Shown: in pieces, positions 7,303 to 17,000 of the stretch
Layout: every line of letters starts with the position of its first letter
How positions within the stretch are numbered: the first letter of the stretch is position 1
Source: an uncultured Prevotella sp.
Lineage (GTDB): Bacteria; Bacteroidota; Bacteroidia; Bacteroidales; Bacteroidaceae
Direction: 5' to 3'
DNA length: 56,341 bases
Assembly (NCBI GenBank): GCA_946188165.1
Contig: CAMHTW010000022.1
Coordinates: 1-56,341, forward strand
Notes under the pieces: model-generated
Database searches by the model: none
The model's input: the letters and a program-made list of their open reading frames with translations, nothing else
Told to the model about the DNA's origin: nothing
Translations under genes and position numbers: made by a program

Positions 7303-9129
7303 ATGGGTAAGAAGACCTCAATTCATATATGCGCCGCCAAGTATGGTGCCGAAAAGCATAACAGGCGCGAGAAAGAGATGAAGCATGTTCATTCTGAGTA
7401 TTCACACCTCAATAAGACGTGGGAGTCTTCTGACTTCAAGTCTGTGGCTGATGAGATTCGTAAGGCTAAGGAACGCTATTCGTCTAAGCATTTCTGCCGT
7501 AAAGCGAAACTGGGCGAAGACGGAAAACAATTGACAATACCTGCCATAGACAGTAAGACTGGCAACCCGATTGTTGACCCTGCAACTGGACTTCAGAAAA
7601 TGGTACCCGCATGGGAGCCAGACCTGTCTAAACCTAAAAAGCTACCAAAGAATGCCGAACCTATTCGTGAGGGTGTTGCCGTCATCACAGAGTCTACAAC
7701 TATGGAGCAGATGCATGAACTCGCAAGCGTAATCAGACAGCGATTCGGCATCGAGACGAAAGCTATTTATGCGCATCTCGATGAGGGACATGAGCACGTG
7801 GTAACCGACAAGAATCATGAGAAGGGTAAGTATCTTGACGTTCCAGAAGGCAAAACTATCATGATATGGAACTACCATGCTCATTACATATTCGACTGGA
7901 CTGACCACAATACAGGACAGAGCATCAACCTCAACCGCCATGATATGTCGGAACTTCAAGACATGCTTGCCAATACCTTTAAGATGGAACGAGGCAAGAA
8001 GAGTGACAAGAAGTGGCGTGACGCTCATACCTACAAGGCAGAGCAGGAGGCAATTCGTGCCAAGGAAGTTGCAGAGTTCACCGAGCGTAAGAAGGCTGAG
8101 TCTAAGCAGATTATTGAAGCTATCAAGGAAAACAGCGATAAGCTGACCAAACTCCAGAAGGCTATTGACGACTTGCTATCTGCCACCAGTGTACCCGAAG
8201 AGTCTCTTGATGCCGTGCCATTTGCAGAGATGACCTTTACGATGAAAGGGTCTGATGAGGTCAAGACAGTACAGGATCTTGTTGATGATGCCCTTCGTCG
8301 CATCAATAAGGATATCAGCACACCAATTCCCCTTTTGAAACGAGAAGAGTGGCAGAAGGAACGTAATGCCAAGGCTAAGGAGATTGTTACTATTCTCCAA
8401 AAGCAACTTCTCAGTGTTTCCAAGCTCCATAAGAAGCAGATTAACAATGTGGGTAAGCAGATGTACCTCGATGCCAAGCAGAAGGTTGCTCTTGCTGCCA
8501 AGACAGAGGAAGAGAATGTACGGCTGAAGCAGCGTATTTCTCAGTTGGATGAGAATGCGATTGCCCGTGAGAAAGGAAGGACTGCTACGGCAGAGCGTAA
8601 GGCACTGGAACAGGCTACCCGTGCTAATCGTGAAGAACAACGTGCCAACAAAGCCGAAGAACGACTCTCTATGATAGAGCGTTTTGTCAGACAGGCTGGT
8701 GCTTCAGAGGCTTTTGACCGTTGGGCACATCTTACTGCGATAGTAGACAGGGCCATTGCTGCCTTCAATGCCTGGGCTCACAATACAGCGTCCATTTTCA
8801 GTCGTGATGATGAATGTGTTATTGGACAAGGTATTATTGCGAAGTGTCAGCTTGAAGGTCTCAATCCTGTTAGCGAGGCAGACCGTAAGACCGCAGCCAA
8901 CAACATCGCTGAGGTTGCAGAGAAGACCGTTGGATCTATCTCTCAATTCATGTGGGACACGGCTGTACTTCGCATCGGTCAACTGGCTTCTGAAATGAAA
9001 GTCTCTATGGGAGGTCAGTCTGTTGGTGGCAGCAACGGCCGCTCGGCCCAACGGGACGCTTGCCCAAGCAAGAATGCAGACGAGTTGACCAACTGGGATG
9101 GTACAAAGAAGAAGGGCTTAGGCTGGTAG
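7303..9129 (+). CDS. MobV-family relaxase (plasmid recombination/mobilization protein)
   Basis: This 608-residue protein would nick the element at oriT and pilot the strand during mobilization. The N-terminal Pre/Mob domain shows motif I (SIHICAAKYGAEKHNRRE, residues 5-22) and the metal-binding His motif in two parts (YAHLDEGHEHV at about 156 and NYHAHYIFDW at about 190). A long coiled coil follows (about 240-460), then an Ala-rich C-terminal region. The coiled coil is usual in Bacteroidota MobV proteins. The stem-loop region directly upstream is the likely substrate. No coupling protein or secretion genes are in the element, so a helper conjugation system is needed. Confidence 0.87.
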   Translation: MGKKTSIHICAAKYGAEKHNRREKEMKHVHSEYSHLNKTWESSDFKSVADEIRKAKERYSSKHFCRKAKLGEDGKQLTIPAIDSKTGNPIVDPATGLQKMVPAWEPDLSKPKKLPKNAEPIREGVAVITESTTMEQMHELASVIRQRFGIETKAIYAHLDEGHEHVVTDKNHEKGKYLDVPEGKTIMIWNYHAHYIFDWTDHNTGQSINLNRHDMSELQDMLANTFKMERGKKSDKKWRDAHTYKAEQEAIRAKEVAEFTERKKAESKQIIEAIKENSDKLTKLQKAIDDLLSATSVPEESLDAVPFAEMTFTMKGSDEVKTVQDLVDDALRRINKDISTPIPLLKREEWQKERNAKAKEIVTILQKQLLSVSKLHKKQINNVGKQMYLDAKQKVALAAKTEEENVRLKQRISQLDENAIAREKGRTATAERKALEQATRANREEQRANKAEERLSMIERFVRQAGASEAFDRWAHLTAIVDRAIAAFNAWAHNTASIFSRDDECVIGQGIIAKCQLEGLNPVSEADRKTAANNIAEVAEKTVGSISQFMWDTAVLRIGQLASEMKVSMGGQSVGGSNGRSAQRDACPSKNADELTNWDGTKKKGLGW

Positions 9130-9199
9130 ATATTCTTTATATATAAAGAGGTGGAGTAGGTTACAGTACCCTCTCTACCTCTTTTCTCGTCTTGGATTT

Positions 9200-9402
9200 C
9201 GTCTAATCCCGTCTAAATTCTCGTCTAAGCTCGTCTAAATCTCGCTTAACGCCACGTAAATTTACTTATCGAGAAATGTCCTAAATAAAGGGGATTCAGA
9301 AGATTCTCGCTTGAAATCCCGCTTAAAAGTCACGTAATCTCGCTTAAATTTTCCGTCTAAACTCGTCTAAATTTTCGTCTAATCCCGTCTAAACTCGTCT
9401 AA
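9200..9402. repeat. Array of CGTCTAA/CGCTTAA repeats after the RecG-like gene
   Basis: Nine exact CGTCTAA copies lie in two blocks: starts at 9200, 9210, 9222, 9232 and 9354, 9364, 9376, 9386, 9396. Between them are CGCTTAA (9243, 9320, 9341) and CACGTAA variants. Spacing within blocks is 10 or 12 bp, close to one helical turn. The stop codon of the leftward gene (9399) lies in the last copy. The rest of the 9130-9398 gap shows nothing else. Confidence 0.85.
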
Positions 9403-10991
9403 GATTCTTTTCGATGCCACATCCTGTCTTCGTCAAGCCAGATTTCATCGTTCTTGTGCATCTTATAAAGCAGGTTCTTTATCTTTGACATCTTTTGTTC
9501 TTCTGTAAAGTCCATGGGAAGTTTGTTCCACAGCAGTTCGTTAATCTGCTTCCTGCTCAGCACCTTATGGTCGTTCAGGGCTTTCATAACCCACTCCTGA
9601 CATTCTGCGTCGTTAAATCCCTTTTTCAAAGTATATTCCACCTGCGTATTAGTCGCCTTAGCGATCTGCTTTGAGACAAACAAATGAGGCTTACGACCTT
9701 CTATCAGCCCTTTCTTCCTCAGCATCTTAATAGCCTCGTCGCTGATTGGCTTACCTTTCTGCACCTGATCCAGTAACACTGCATCTGTTAGAGACATGTC
9801 CTGATTGGCAAGCAGCATCAGACTGTAGTTCTCATCGATGATGGTGCCAGGCAGATTGAGAATGACTTCATCCGCTGTTGACAGGTCGTAGTCTGGCATC
9901 GGAAGATAGCGGTCTTTCTGACTCTGGTACATCTTGTGTATACCATAGCCTTGCGTGTCTATCATTCTGATGTTCACCATAGCCTTTACAAGTGCAGGAT
10001 TACGATAGTTCTTGGGAGTCTTCTCACCAGTGATATACTCTTTGTAGTCCCCCTCATAGAAGCTTCCATCATTCTGAAACTTCAACGAATCCATATTCTC
10101 AGTCACAATAATCCTGGCATTCTTCTCATATTTTTGGTGGGCTATCGAGTTGTGCATACCTTCGAGTATGCTCTCCGTATCATACTTCCAAACCTCTGCT
10201 GGTATCAGCGAATCTTTAGGATAAATTTTGAAGCGATAGTTGCGTATTCTGCTGAGCAGTTCAGTTGTCGTGAGGACAAACGGGATGGTATAAATGTCGC
10301 CGAACACCTGCCCGTCCTGAAAACATTTCCACACTATTTGAGCTATATGGTTCAGTTTGTGAGCAGCCGTTTCTTTGCCCACCAACAATAGTGTAGTACG
10401 TGTCACTTTCCCGTCGATTGTCAGTCCAGCCTTATCAAGAAACACCTTGTCATCCCAGCCATCACATTCCTTTGCAAGCCTTGGGTAGCGTTGTTTATAA
10501 CCTTCGCGAGCCTTTGCAATGGCACGAGGATCAAGGTCATCCTTACTGGCATCCTGGATAACTTGTGCCGACCAGTCCACTTCAACATCATCCTGCTCAT
10601 CCAATATGGCATTCCTGCGTGAAGCAGTCAACTCTATCAACGAGTCATCCAATCTCTGCCATGCCTTGTTATGTGCATATACGGGTTGCCTCTTCATGTG
10701 TTTTGGCACATGGATAACCCATACCGTTTTATGAGTATCATCTGTAATGAACTCCTCAACAAGCAGCCCCTCTGATGGGAGATTGGTGCATTGGTCTATC
10801 AAACGGAGTCGTGCTTTTTGGACATCATAATTGTATGTATCCGTTCCGACTATTTTCAATGTTTTATCCTCTACAGCATTCCAGATGCCTTCTGCTGTGC
10901 GGAGAACATGGTGCTGGCAGCCACCGAACTCGGCATCAGTTCCTGCATAATTGCCCGTGGCGAAGAGACCTTCGACAGCGACTACGGCCAC
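9399..10991 (-). CDS. RecG/AlbA-type ATP-binding regulator, 5' end replaced
   Basis: The open frame codes 530 residues. About residue 35 onward matches the COG2865 family: remainder of the AlbA_2 domain (VEDKTLKIVG, then WVIHVPKHMKRQPVY), an HATPase-like segment (ESILEGMHNSIAHQ, then GEKTPKNYRNPALVKAMVNI and TQGYGIHKMY) and C-terminal winged helices. The first 30-35 codons (MAVVAVEGLFATGNYAGTDA...) are the antisense of a nitroreductase fragment on the other strand, so the true N terminus with the conserved EFK motif is lost. It may be inactive or start at an internal codon. Such proteins are usually transcription regulators or AAA-like accessory factors carried by mobile elements. It points away from the nitroreductase stub, with no clear promoter. 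Confidence 0.65.
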   Translation of the reverse strand: MAVVAVEGLFATGNYAGTDAEFGGCQHHVLRTAEGIWNAVEDKTLKIVGTDTYNYDVQKARLRLIDQCTNLPSEGLLVEEFITDDTHKTVWVIHVPKHMKRQPVYAHNKAWQRLDDSLIELTASRRNAILDEQDDVEVDWSAQVIQDASKDDLDPRAIAKAREGYKQRYPRLAKECDGWDDKVFLDKAGLTIDGKVTRTTLLLVGKETAAHKLNHIAQIVWKCFQDGQVFGDIYTIPFVLTTTELLSRIRNYRFKIYPKDSLIPAEVWKYDTESILEGMHNSIAHQKYEKNARIIVTENMDSLKFQNDGSFYEGDYKEYITGEKTPKNYRNPALVKAMVNIRMIDTQGYGIHKMYQSQKDRYLPMPDYDLSTADEVILNLPGTIIDENYSLMLLANQDMSLTDAVLLDQVQKGKPISDEAIKMLRKKGLIEGRKPHLFVSKQIAKATNTQVEYTLKKGFNDAECQEWVMKALNDHKVLSRKQINELLWNKLPMDFTEEQKMSKIKNLLYKMHKNDEIWLDEDRMWHRKES

Positions 10992-11126
10992 CAGTTGATG
11001 TACCAGTGGGGTGTACCCTACGGCTACGTCGCCCGCTGCTTCGTGCTGCTGGGCTATTGCAAAGGCGACTAGCCGAAAGAGAAACCCCGCAAGCCAGGAC
11101 GCTATAATATTATTGAAGACTTATGA
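10884..11126 (+). pseudogene. 3' stub of a nitroreductase gene with an in-frame stop
   Basis: Reading from 10884, the frame gives DAFCCAENMVLAATELGISS, then CIIARGEETF and YGYVARCFVLLGYCKGD, followed by TAG at 11070-11072 and PKEKPRKPGRYNIIEDL to TGA at 11124-11126. This is the C-terminal third of a nitroreductase-family flavoenzyme; the TAG stands where relatives have Tyr. The 5' two thirds are missing and replaced by the RecG-like gene on the other strand. The final TGA overlaps the ATG of the HxlR gene, so the two were once an operon. Confidence 0.82.
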
Positions 11127-11497
11127 CGAAAAAACAAGTTGTTGACCCGATATTTCCTGAGTGCCCTATCCGTAACATCATTGCACGGATAGGCGACAAG
11201 TGGTCTATTCTCGTGCTGCTCACCCTCGACGAAACCAAGCAGCCCATGCGTTTCAAGGCCCTTGAAGCCGCCATCCCCGACATCTCGCAAAAAATGCTCA
11301 CCCAAGTCCTGCGCGACCTCGAAGCCGACGGCCTCGTGCTGCGCCACGCCTATGCCGAGGTGCCGCCCCGCTTGGAATATGAACTCACCGACCGTTCCCG
11401 CTCGCTCCTGCCCCACATCCACAACCTCGTAGGCTGGGCCCTCGATAACCTCAGCGACATCGTCAAAGACCGCAAGGCGTTTATGGAGAAGGGGTAA
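11123..11497 (+). CDS. HxlR-family winged-helix transcription regulator
   Basis: This 124-residue protein has the family's N-terminal Cys (PECPIRNIIARIGDKWSILV, Cys at about 14) and a winged helix with RFKALEAAIPDISQKMLTQVLRDLEADGLV and the wing PPRLEYELT. HxlR proteins sense electrophiles or oxidants through the Cys and often control adjacent nitroreductases or quinone reductases. That matches the broken nitroreductase whose stop overlaps this start codon. With its partner and operon promoter gone, it depends on an unknown upstream promoter and may be an orphan. Confidence 0.87.
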   Translation: MTKKQVVDPIFPECPIRNIIARIGDKWSILVLLTLDETKQPMRFKALEAAIPDISQKMLTQVLRDLEADGLVLRHAYAEVPPRLEYELTDRSRSLLPHIHNLVGWALDNLSDIVKDRKAFMEKG

Positions 11498-11559
11498 CAG
11501 AGAGTCGATTCTGAGGGCGAATCACTGCCGAAGCAGAACATTCCCTATTAAATATTCAT

Positions 11560-11597
11560 AAAATCGCATGCGGATGATACGCCGTATGCGATTTTTT
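11560..11597 (+). terminator. Terminator of the HxlR gene, overlapping the next promoter
   Basis: A 14-bp stem (AAAATCGCATGCGG / CCGTATGCGATTTT, one G-T pair) is followed by a T run. The distal arm occupies the spacer/-33 region of the promoter whose -7 box is at 11600-11608. Confidence 0.8.
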
Positions 11598-11599
11598 CG

Positions 11600-11608
11600 T
11601 AACTTTGC
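11600..11608 (+). promoter_or_regulatory. Promoter -7 box of the propeller/AraC regulator
   Basis: TAACTTTGC matches the consensus. Because it lies inside the longest open frame, it argues for a start at 11619 or, more likely, 11649. Confidence 0.65.
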
Positions 11609-11648
11609 ACTTGCTGACATGCTGAATACTTTTCAGGCGGATTGCGGT

Positions 11649-14018
11649 ATGGTGGAAGAGAAGAAAAGAGTTGAACTGACAAAAAACAAGAGGAGGACAA
11701 CGGGGCGCTTAAATAAAACAATCCGGCTTTATGCTATCATCGCAACATTGATGAGTTGCGTGTTTGTGTCATGGGCTGATGAGAAGCAGATAGATATTCA
11801 TCCGTTACAAGCAGGAGGAGCATTGCCAAGCAATCTGATTCATCAAGTATATGAGGACAACGAGGGAATAATTTGGTTGGCAACCTTCCGTGGGTTGGTA
11901 CGCTATACTAGAGGGACTTTGCGGATATTTCGCTCCAACCTATATACCCCAGAACTGCTTCCAAGCAATAATGTAATCTGTGTGCAGGAAGACTTAAAGC
12001 AACGACTGTGGATTGGAACAGAGAACGGGCTTTGTCGACTGGATAAGAAAACGGGTCGTATGGTTCAGATGGAGATAGACACCATTCAGTATCGCCGTGT
12101 AAACGAACTGCTTACCACTCGTGACGGGAATGTATATGCAGGAATGATCCGTGGACTAATGCATTTTGATGAGGCCTCAGGGATGATGGAATCTGTAGGA
12201 CTGACCGATGTCAATATCCAGTCGCTTGCGGAGACGCCCAACGGGAATATCCTCATTGGAACCTGGGGAAAAGGCCTCTTCCTGTATTCGCCAAAGGAAG
12301 GATTCAGGTCTGTAGCATTACCAACGGCCATAGCCAGTCAGACCATCTTGGCTATCTATTACGACAAAAGCCATCGCCTATGGATGGGAACGCTGGACGA
12401 AGGACTGTGCCAGATGTCAATAGACGGAAACGACAAGTTAGAGATTGTTGCCCAGTACGCAGGGAAAGCCATTCCGTCGAACTGTGTTTATAGCATCACG
12501 GAATCAGAGGGCCGGATGTGTGCTGGTACGCGCAAAGGGCTTTTTGTGGAAGGGATTGCTGCACGGCTTCTAGGCGAGGAGGTGTTGGGTGTATGTACTG
12601 ACCATACAGGTTGTTTGTGGGCTGCAACCAAAGGAATGGGTGTCTTTACGACAGCGAAGCAAAACAAAAAACCTGAGGCCACAATCAATCCATCATTTCA
12701 GCTGTTAACCGACAACGTCGGCGACCAATGGGAAGCACGAAACTATGGCGTGGCCTACAAACCGAGTACATCCGCTCAGGCTGTTCTGCTGTTGCCGGAA
12801 CTTCGGCCCTACCGCTTGTCGCTGACTCAAGACGGACGGGTATTGATTCCTGTGCACGACGCAGGGGTCTATGTTGCTCGTCATGGAAAAATAGAAAAGC
12901 ACTACAGCCGAAAAGCAGGTGACGAGTTCATACCTCATGATTTGGTGCATCATGCCGTGGAGGATTCGCAGGGCAATCTCTGGGTGGCAACCCGCCTTGG
13001 CCTTGGCGTCCGCTTTCATGATGGCAGTGATTGTATCCCGTCAGAAAGGTCAGGAATGCCGGACTATCTCAGTGATGAAATGTTTTTCCTGGCAGAAGAC
13101 CGGCAGGGATTCCTTTGGGCTGCCACTTCCGAAGGCATGATTCGTTGCGACAGCATGTATCATCGCTATTCTGTAGAAGACGGAAATTTCCCCATTGGTG
13201 CCCCTTTGGATTTCTGTCAGGATCAGTCTGGGCGCAGGTGGGTTGGCACGGATGGCATGGGACTATGCCTGTATGACAGCATACAGGACTGCTTCGTCTC
13301 TGTCCATGAACGCCTGCAACTTCCCGGTGATGTTGTAACGGGTTTGGAAGCTGGTGATGACGGTTCGCTCTCAGTGAATGTCGGTACTGAAATCATACGA
13401 CTCACTAATGACGAACTTATCAATATGCATCGCGTCTCTCAGCCTGATGCTACCACAAACCAGAAGTGGCTATGGGGAGCACTTTTCATCTTACTGTGTG
13501 GTGGTATCTTTGTATTATATAAGAAGAGACAGCACCGACCGTCGGGAGCTGTGGCTATAGAGCCTCGGCCACAGCCTGTCAGCCCAAGACTGTCAGATAT
13601 GGTTAAGCCTGTGGTAGACCCCAACCAGCAGTTTGTCGACAAAGCAACCTCTATAGTGCTTGATCATTTGTCGGACAGTGACTTTGATGTGCCACAACTT
13701 GTCAACGAGCTGGGCACCAGCCGAACGACCCTTCACCGCCGGATGAAGGAACTGACAGGCGATACAACGACGACCTTCATTCGTAACATCCGCTTACAGG
13801 CTGCAACGCAAATCTTGAGCACGTCACCAAGTATACGCGTCAGCGACCTGGCTTATCAAGTGGGGTTCAACGATCCGAAATACTTCTCCCGCTGTTTTAA
13901 GGAGATGTATGGTGTGCTGCCTGCCGATTATTCTGTGGAGAAAGATGTTTCAGAAAGGGTGAAAAATGTTTCAAAAGCCCAGTTGGAACGAGATTCTGCT
14001 ACTTCGGAACAATTGTAG
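11649..14018 (+). CDS. SusR-like membrane regulator: beta-propeller sensor, one TM, AraC-type HTH, no kinase
   Basis: About 789 residues from MVEEKKRVELT. An N-terminal signal-anchor (RLYAIIATLMSCVFVSW) precedes a periplasmic propeller with repeated two-component-regulator-propeller motifs (NEGIIWLATFRGLVRY, KQRLWIGTENGLCRL, SHRLWMGTLDEGL, GNLWVATRLGLG). A single membrane helix follows (about 607-626, LWGALFILLCGGIFVLY), then directly an AraC-type DNA-binding domain (about 660-765, with GTSRTTLHRRMKELTGDT and VGFNDPKYFSRCFKEMYGV). Hybrid two-component regulators have a Y_Y_Y, histidine kinase and receiver between these parts; here they are absent, as in SusR. It lies immediately upstream of the esterase-GH115 and GH2 genes and probably activates them on sensing a xylan fragment. 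Confidence 0.85.
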   Translation: MVEEKKRVELTKNKRRTTGRLNKTIRLYAIIATLMSCVFVSWADEKQIDIHPLQAGGALPSNLIHQVYEDNEGIIWLATFRGLVRYTRGTLRIFRSNLYTPELLPSNNVICVQEDLKQRLWIGTENGLCRLDKKTGRMVQMEIDTIQYRRVNELLTTRDGNVYAGMIRGLMHFDEASGMMESVGLTDVNIQSLAETPNGNILIGTWGKGLFLYSPKEGFRSVALPTAIASQTILAIYYDKSHRLWMGTLDEGLCQMSIDGNDKLEIVAQYAGKAIPSNCVYSITESEGRMCAGTRKGLFVEGIAARLLGEEVLGVCTDHTGCLWAATKGMGVFTTAKQNKKPEATINPSFQLLTDNVGDQWEARNYGVAYKPSTSAQAVLLLPELRPYRLSLTQDGRVLIPVHDAGVYVARHGKIEKHYSRKAGDEFIPHDLVHHAVEDSQGNLWVATRLGLGVRFHDGSDCIPSERSGMPDYLSDEMFFLAEDRQGFLWAATSEGMIRCDSMYHRYSVEDGNFPIGAPLDFCQDQSGRRWVGTDGMGLCLYDSIQDCFVSVHERLQLPGDVVTGLEAGDDGSLSVNVGTEIIRLTNDELINMHRVSQPDATTNQKWLWGALFILLCGGIFVLYKKRQHRPSGAVAIEPRPQPVSPRLSDMVKPVVDPNQQFVDKATSIVLDHLSDSDFDVPQLVNELGTSRTTLHRRMKELTGDTTTTFIRNIRLQAATQILSTSPSIRVSDLAYQVGFNDPKYFSRCFKEMYGVLPADYSVEKDVSERVKNVSKAQLERDSATSEQL

Positions 14019-14041
14019 TTCCAAGTCTCAATAATAATTTC

Positions 14042-14050
14042 TATCTTTGC
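14042..14050 (+). promoter_or_regulatory. Promoter -7 box of the xylan-debranching operon
   Basis: TATCTTTGC lies 26 bp before the ATG at 14076. The nearest TTG is about 27 bp upstream, too far for a standard -33 box, which fits an activator-dependent promoter. Confidence 0.6.
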
Positions 14051-14075
14051 CGCATCATAATTAAGAAGTGTTGAT

Positions 14076-17000
14076 ATGAAAAGAATCTATTCAGTTATCT
14101 GTGCGTTAGTGCTGATTGTCGTAGCAACGATGCAGGCAAAGGCAGAGGGACGGCATCCCGCCACGGTCATCATCACTGCCGGACAAAGCAATACGGACGG
14201 GCGGATGACTAACGACTCCCTGCCGCAGTATATCAAGGACAACGGCTATAAGTATTGTCAGTGGAGTTATGGCAGTGGAACCCATTCCGGAAATGGTGAT
14301 TTCAAACCCTTTTATCCTTGGATAGCGGGGGTGAAAGAACATGACAAGTGGGCATACGATGCCGTCGTGTACTACAGGCTGGAGCAGTTGCTTCAGGAAC
14401 CTTTCTATATTATTAAGGAGTCGCTGGGTGGCACGAGTATCGACACGTTGTGCAAGAGCCGCGAGCAGATGCACTGGAGTGCCGATGCGCAATGGCTGGC
14501 AAGAAACCCGGCGTCAGACAAGGGAGGTAAGTCGCTGTTGAAGGCCCTGACCGAAAACATCGGTGCTTGCATTGACAAGCAGTTGAGTACTTTGCCACAA
14601 GGCTATGACATCAAGGTGATGCTATGGCATCAAGGTGAGAGCGATGTTGCACAGCAGGAGAGATATTATGACAACCTGAAGGCTGTGGTGGCTTACGTGC
14701 GTAACTATCTGGTTGAGAAGACTGGCAGAGGTAAATATGCCGCGCTGCCTTTCGTTTGTGGAACATACGCAAAGAGCGGGCGCGGCTATAATCCCAAGGT
14801 GGTTGAGGCTCTCTATAGGCTGGCACGGGAAGACCGAAACTTCTATGTCGTAGATGTCAGTGATGCAACGCTGCAACGCGACAATATACACTTCGACAAG
14901 AAGGGTACGGAACTGTTGGGGAATCGGGTGTTCGATACGCTTATTAACCATCAGATTATCACATCGCCGAAGGATTTCTGCTGGTATGACGGCGAGAAGA
15001 TGATTGGCTACACGGTGAGCAAAAAGGTGTCGCCCGTGGTAGCAACGGCCCTGCAGATGCTGTCGGAAGACCTGAAGGACGTAACGGGAGCAGAGCTCAA
15101 GGAGCAAGGGGCACGGAGCAAGGGGCAAGATGGTAAAAGGGCTAAGATTCGCATCGTGCAATTGGATAAGGACAAGGTTGCGTGGAAAGGGCTGCGGTCG
15201 GCAGGAGTGCCTGTTGATGAACTGTCGGGCAAGAAGGATGCCTTTTATATCAAGGTACACGAGAATCAGTTGTTGGTTGTCGGCAGCGACGGACGAGGCA
15301 CGGCATACGGCGTGCTGGAACTGTCGCGGCTGGCTGGTGTGTCGCCCTGGAAATGGTGGGCCGACGTGAAGCCGGAGCAGCGGCAGCGGCTGACGGTGGC
15401 AGCAGACTACGTGACGATGCAGAGCCCGTCGGTGGAGTATCGCGGCATCTTCCTCAACGATGAAGACTGGACGCTGCAGCCTTGGAGTTGGCGCACCTTC
15501 GACCCAGCCAAGCCCGGCTTTATCAGTGCCAAGACCTACCGGCAGATTTTCAAGTTGCTGATGCGCCTCCGTGCCAACGCCATCTGGCCGGGTATGCACG
15601 GCATGACGTCGCCCTTCTTCACCATCCCTGGTGCCAAGGAGGCTGCCGACTCGTGCGGCATCGTCATCGGCACCAGCCACTGCGAACCCTTGGGCCGCAA
15701 CAATGTGGGCGAATGGAAGGTGGCCGAACGCGGTGCATACAACTACATCACCAACAAGGAGGGGGTGCAGAACTACTGGATAGAACGGCTGAAGGAGGTT
15801 GGCCGCTACGAGAACTTCTACACCATCGGCATGCGCGGCATCCATGACGGACCGATGGAGGGTGTGAAGGGGACGAAGCAGACCCGTGAGGCGCTGCAAC
15901 AGGTCATCGACGACCAGCGTGAACTGCTCAGAAAGTATGTCAACAAGCACGTGGAGCAGATTCCCCAGCAGTTCGTGCCCTACAAAGAGGTGCTGCAGGT
16001 GATGGAGAACGGGCTGCAGGTGCCCGACGACGTGACGCTGACATGGTGTGATGATAACTATGGCTACATGACCCGCCTTTCCGACTCGCTGCAACAACAG
16101 CGCAGTGGTGGCAGCGGTGTCTACTACCACCTGAGCTACTGGGGACGTCCACACGACTACATGTGGCTGTCGACCACGCAGCCCGGACTCATCTACAACG
16201 AGATGCGCGAGGCCTACGACCACCATGCCCGCCGACTGTGGATTGTTAATGTCCACGACATGAAGACGGCACCCTACGGCTTGGAGTTGTTCTTGGACAT
16301 GGCTTGGAACATCGACTGCGTAGGTCCCACGACGCTCAACCGCCATCTGTCCGACTGGTTGCAACGGGAGTTTGGTGCCGAGACGGGTCGGCAGTTGCTG
16401 CCCGTGGTTCAGGAGTTCTATCGCCTGACAGCCATCCGCAAACCGGAGTTCATGGGGTGGACACAGGTAGAGCTTGACAAGAAGGTCTATCCCCGTGGCT
16501 GGTCACCCGTTGTCGACACGGAGTTTAGTTTGACGGAGTTGGGCGGCGAATTGGACCGCTACCTCGCCGACTGGCACCAGGTGACCGAAGCCGTGAGGCG
16601 CATTGAGCAACAGCTGCCCCGTCGGCTTAGCGATACCTACTTCTCCCACATCAAATATCCCCTGCTCGGTGCTGCGGCCATGAGTGAAAAAATGCTCGAG
16701 GCCCAGCGCGCCCGCTCCATTGCTAAGGCTGACTACGACGCGGCCCGCTGGCAGCGCGACGAGGCACTGCTAACGGCCTGTGCCAAGAGCCAGGATGCCT
16801 ATCAGGAGATACGTCGGTTGACGGCCTATTATAACAACGAACTGGCTGGTGGCAAGTGGCGCCACTCGATGGTTGACAATCCCCGCGACCTGTATGTGTT
16901 CAATGCGCCCTCGCTGCCTGTTCTGCTGACCGATGCAGAGGTGGCGCAGTATAAGAACAAGGCCGACCGCCAGTCCCAGCCTTTGACGAAGGACTCCACC

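Noticed and set aside
9200..9402. CRISPR array
   Set aside because: Repeats of 7-10 bp with 3-5 bp between them are too short and there are no spacers or cas genes.
14622..16364. A 580-codon leftward open frame inside the GH115 gene
   Set aside because: It is an antisense shadow in G+C-rich coding DNA; the rightward frame has clear signal peptide, esterase and GH115 motifs.
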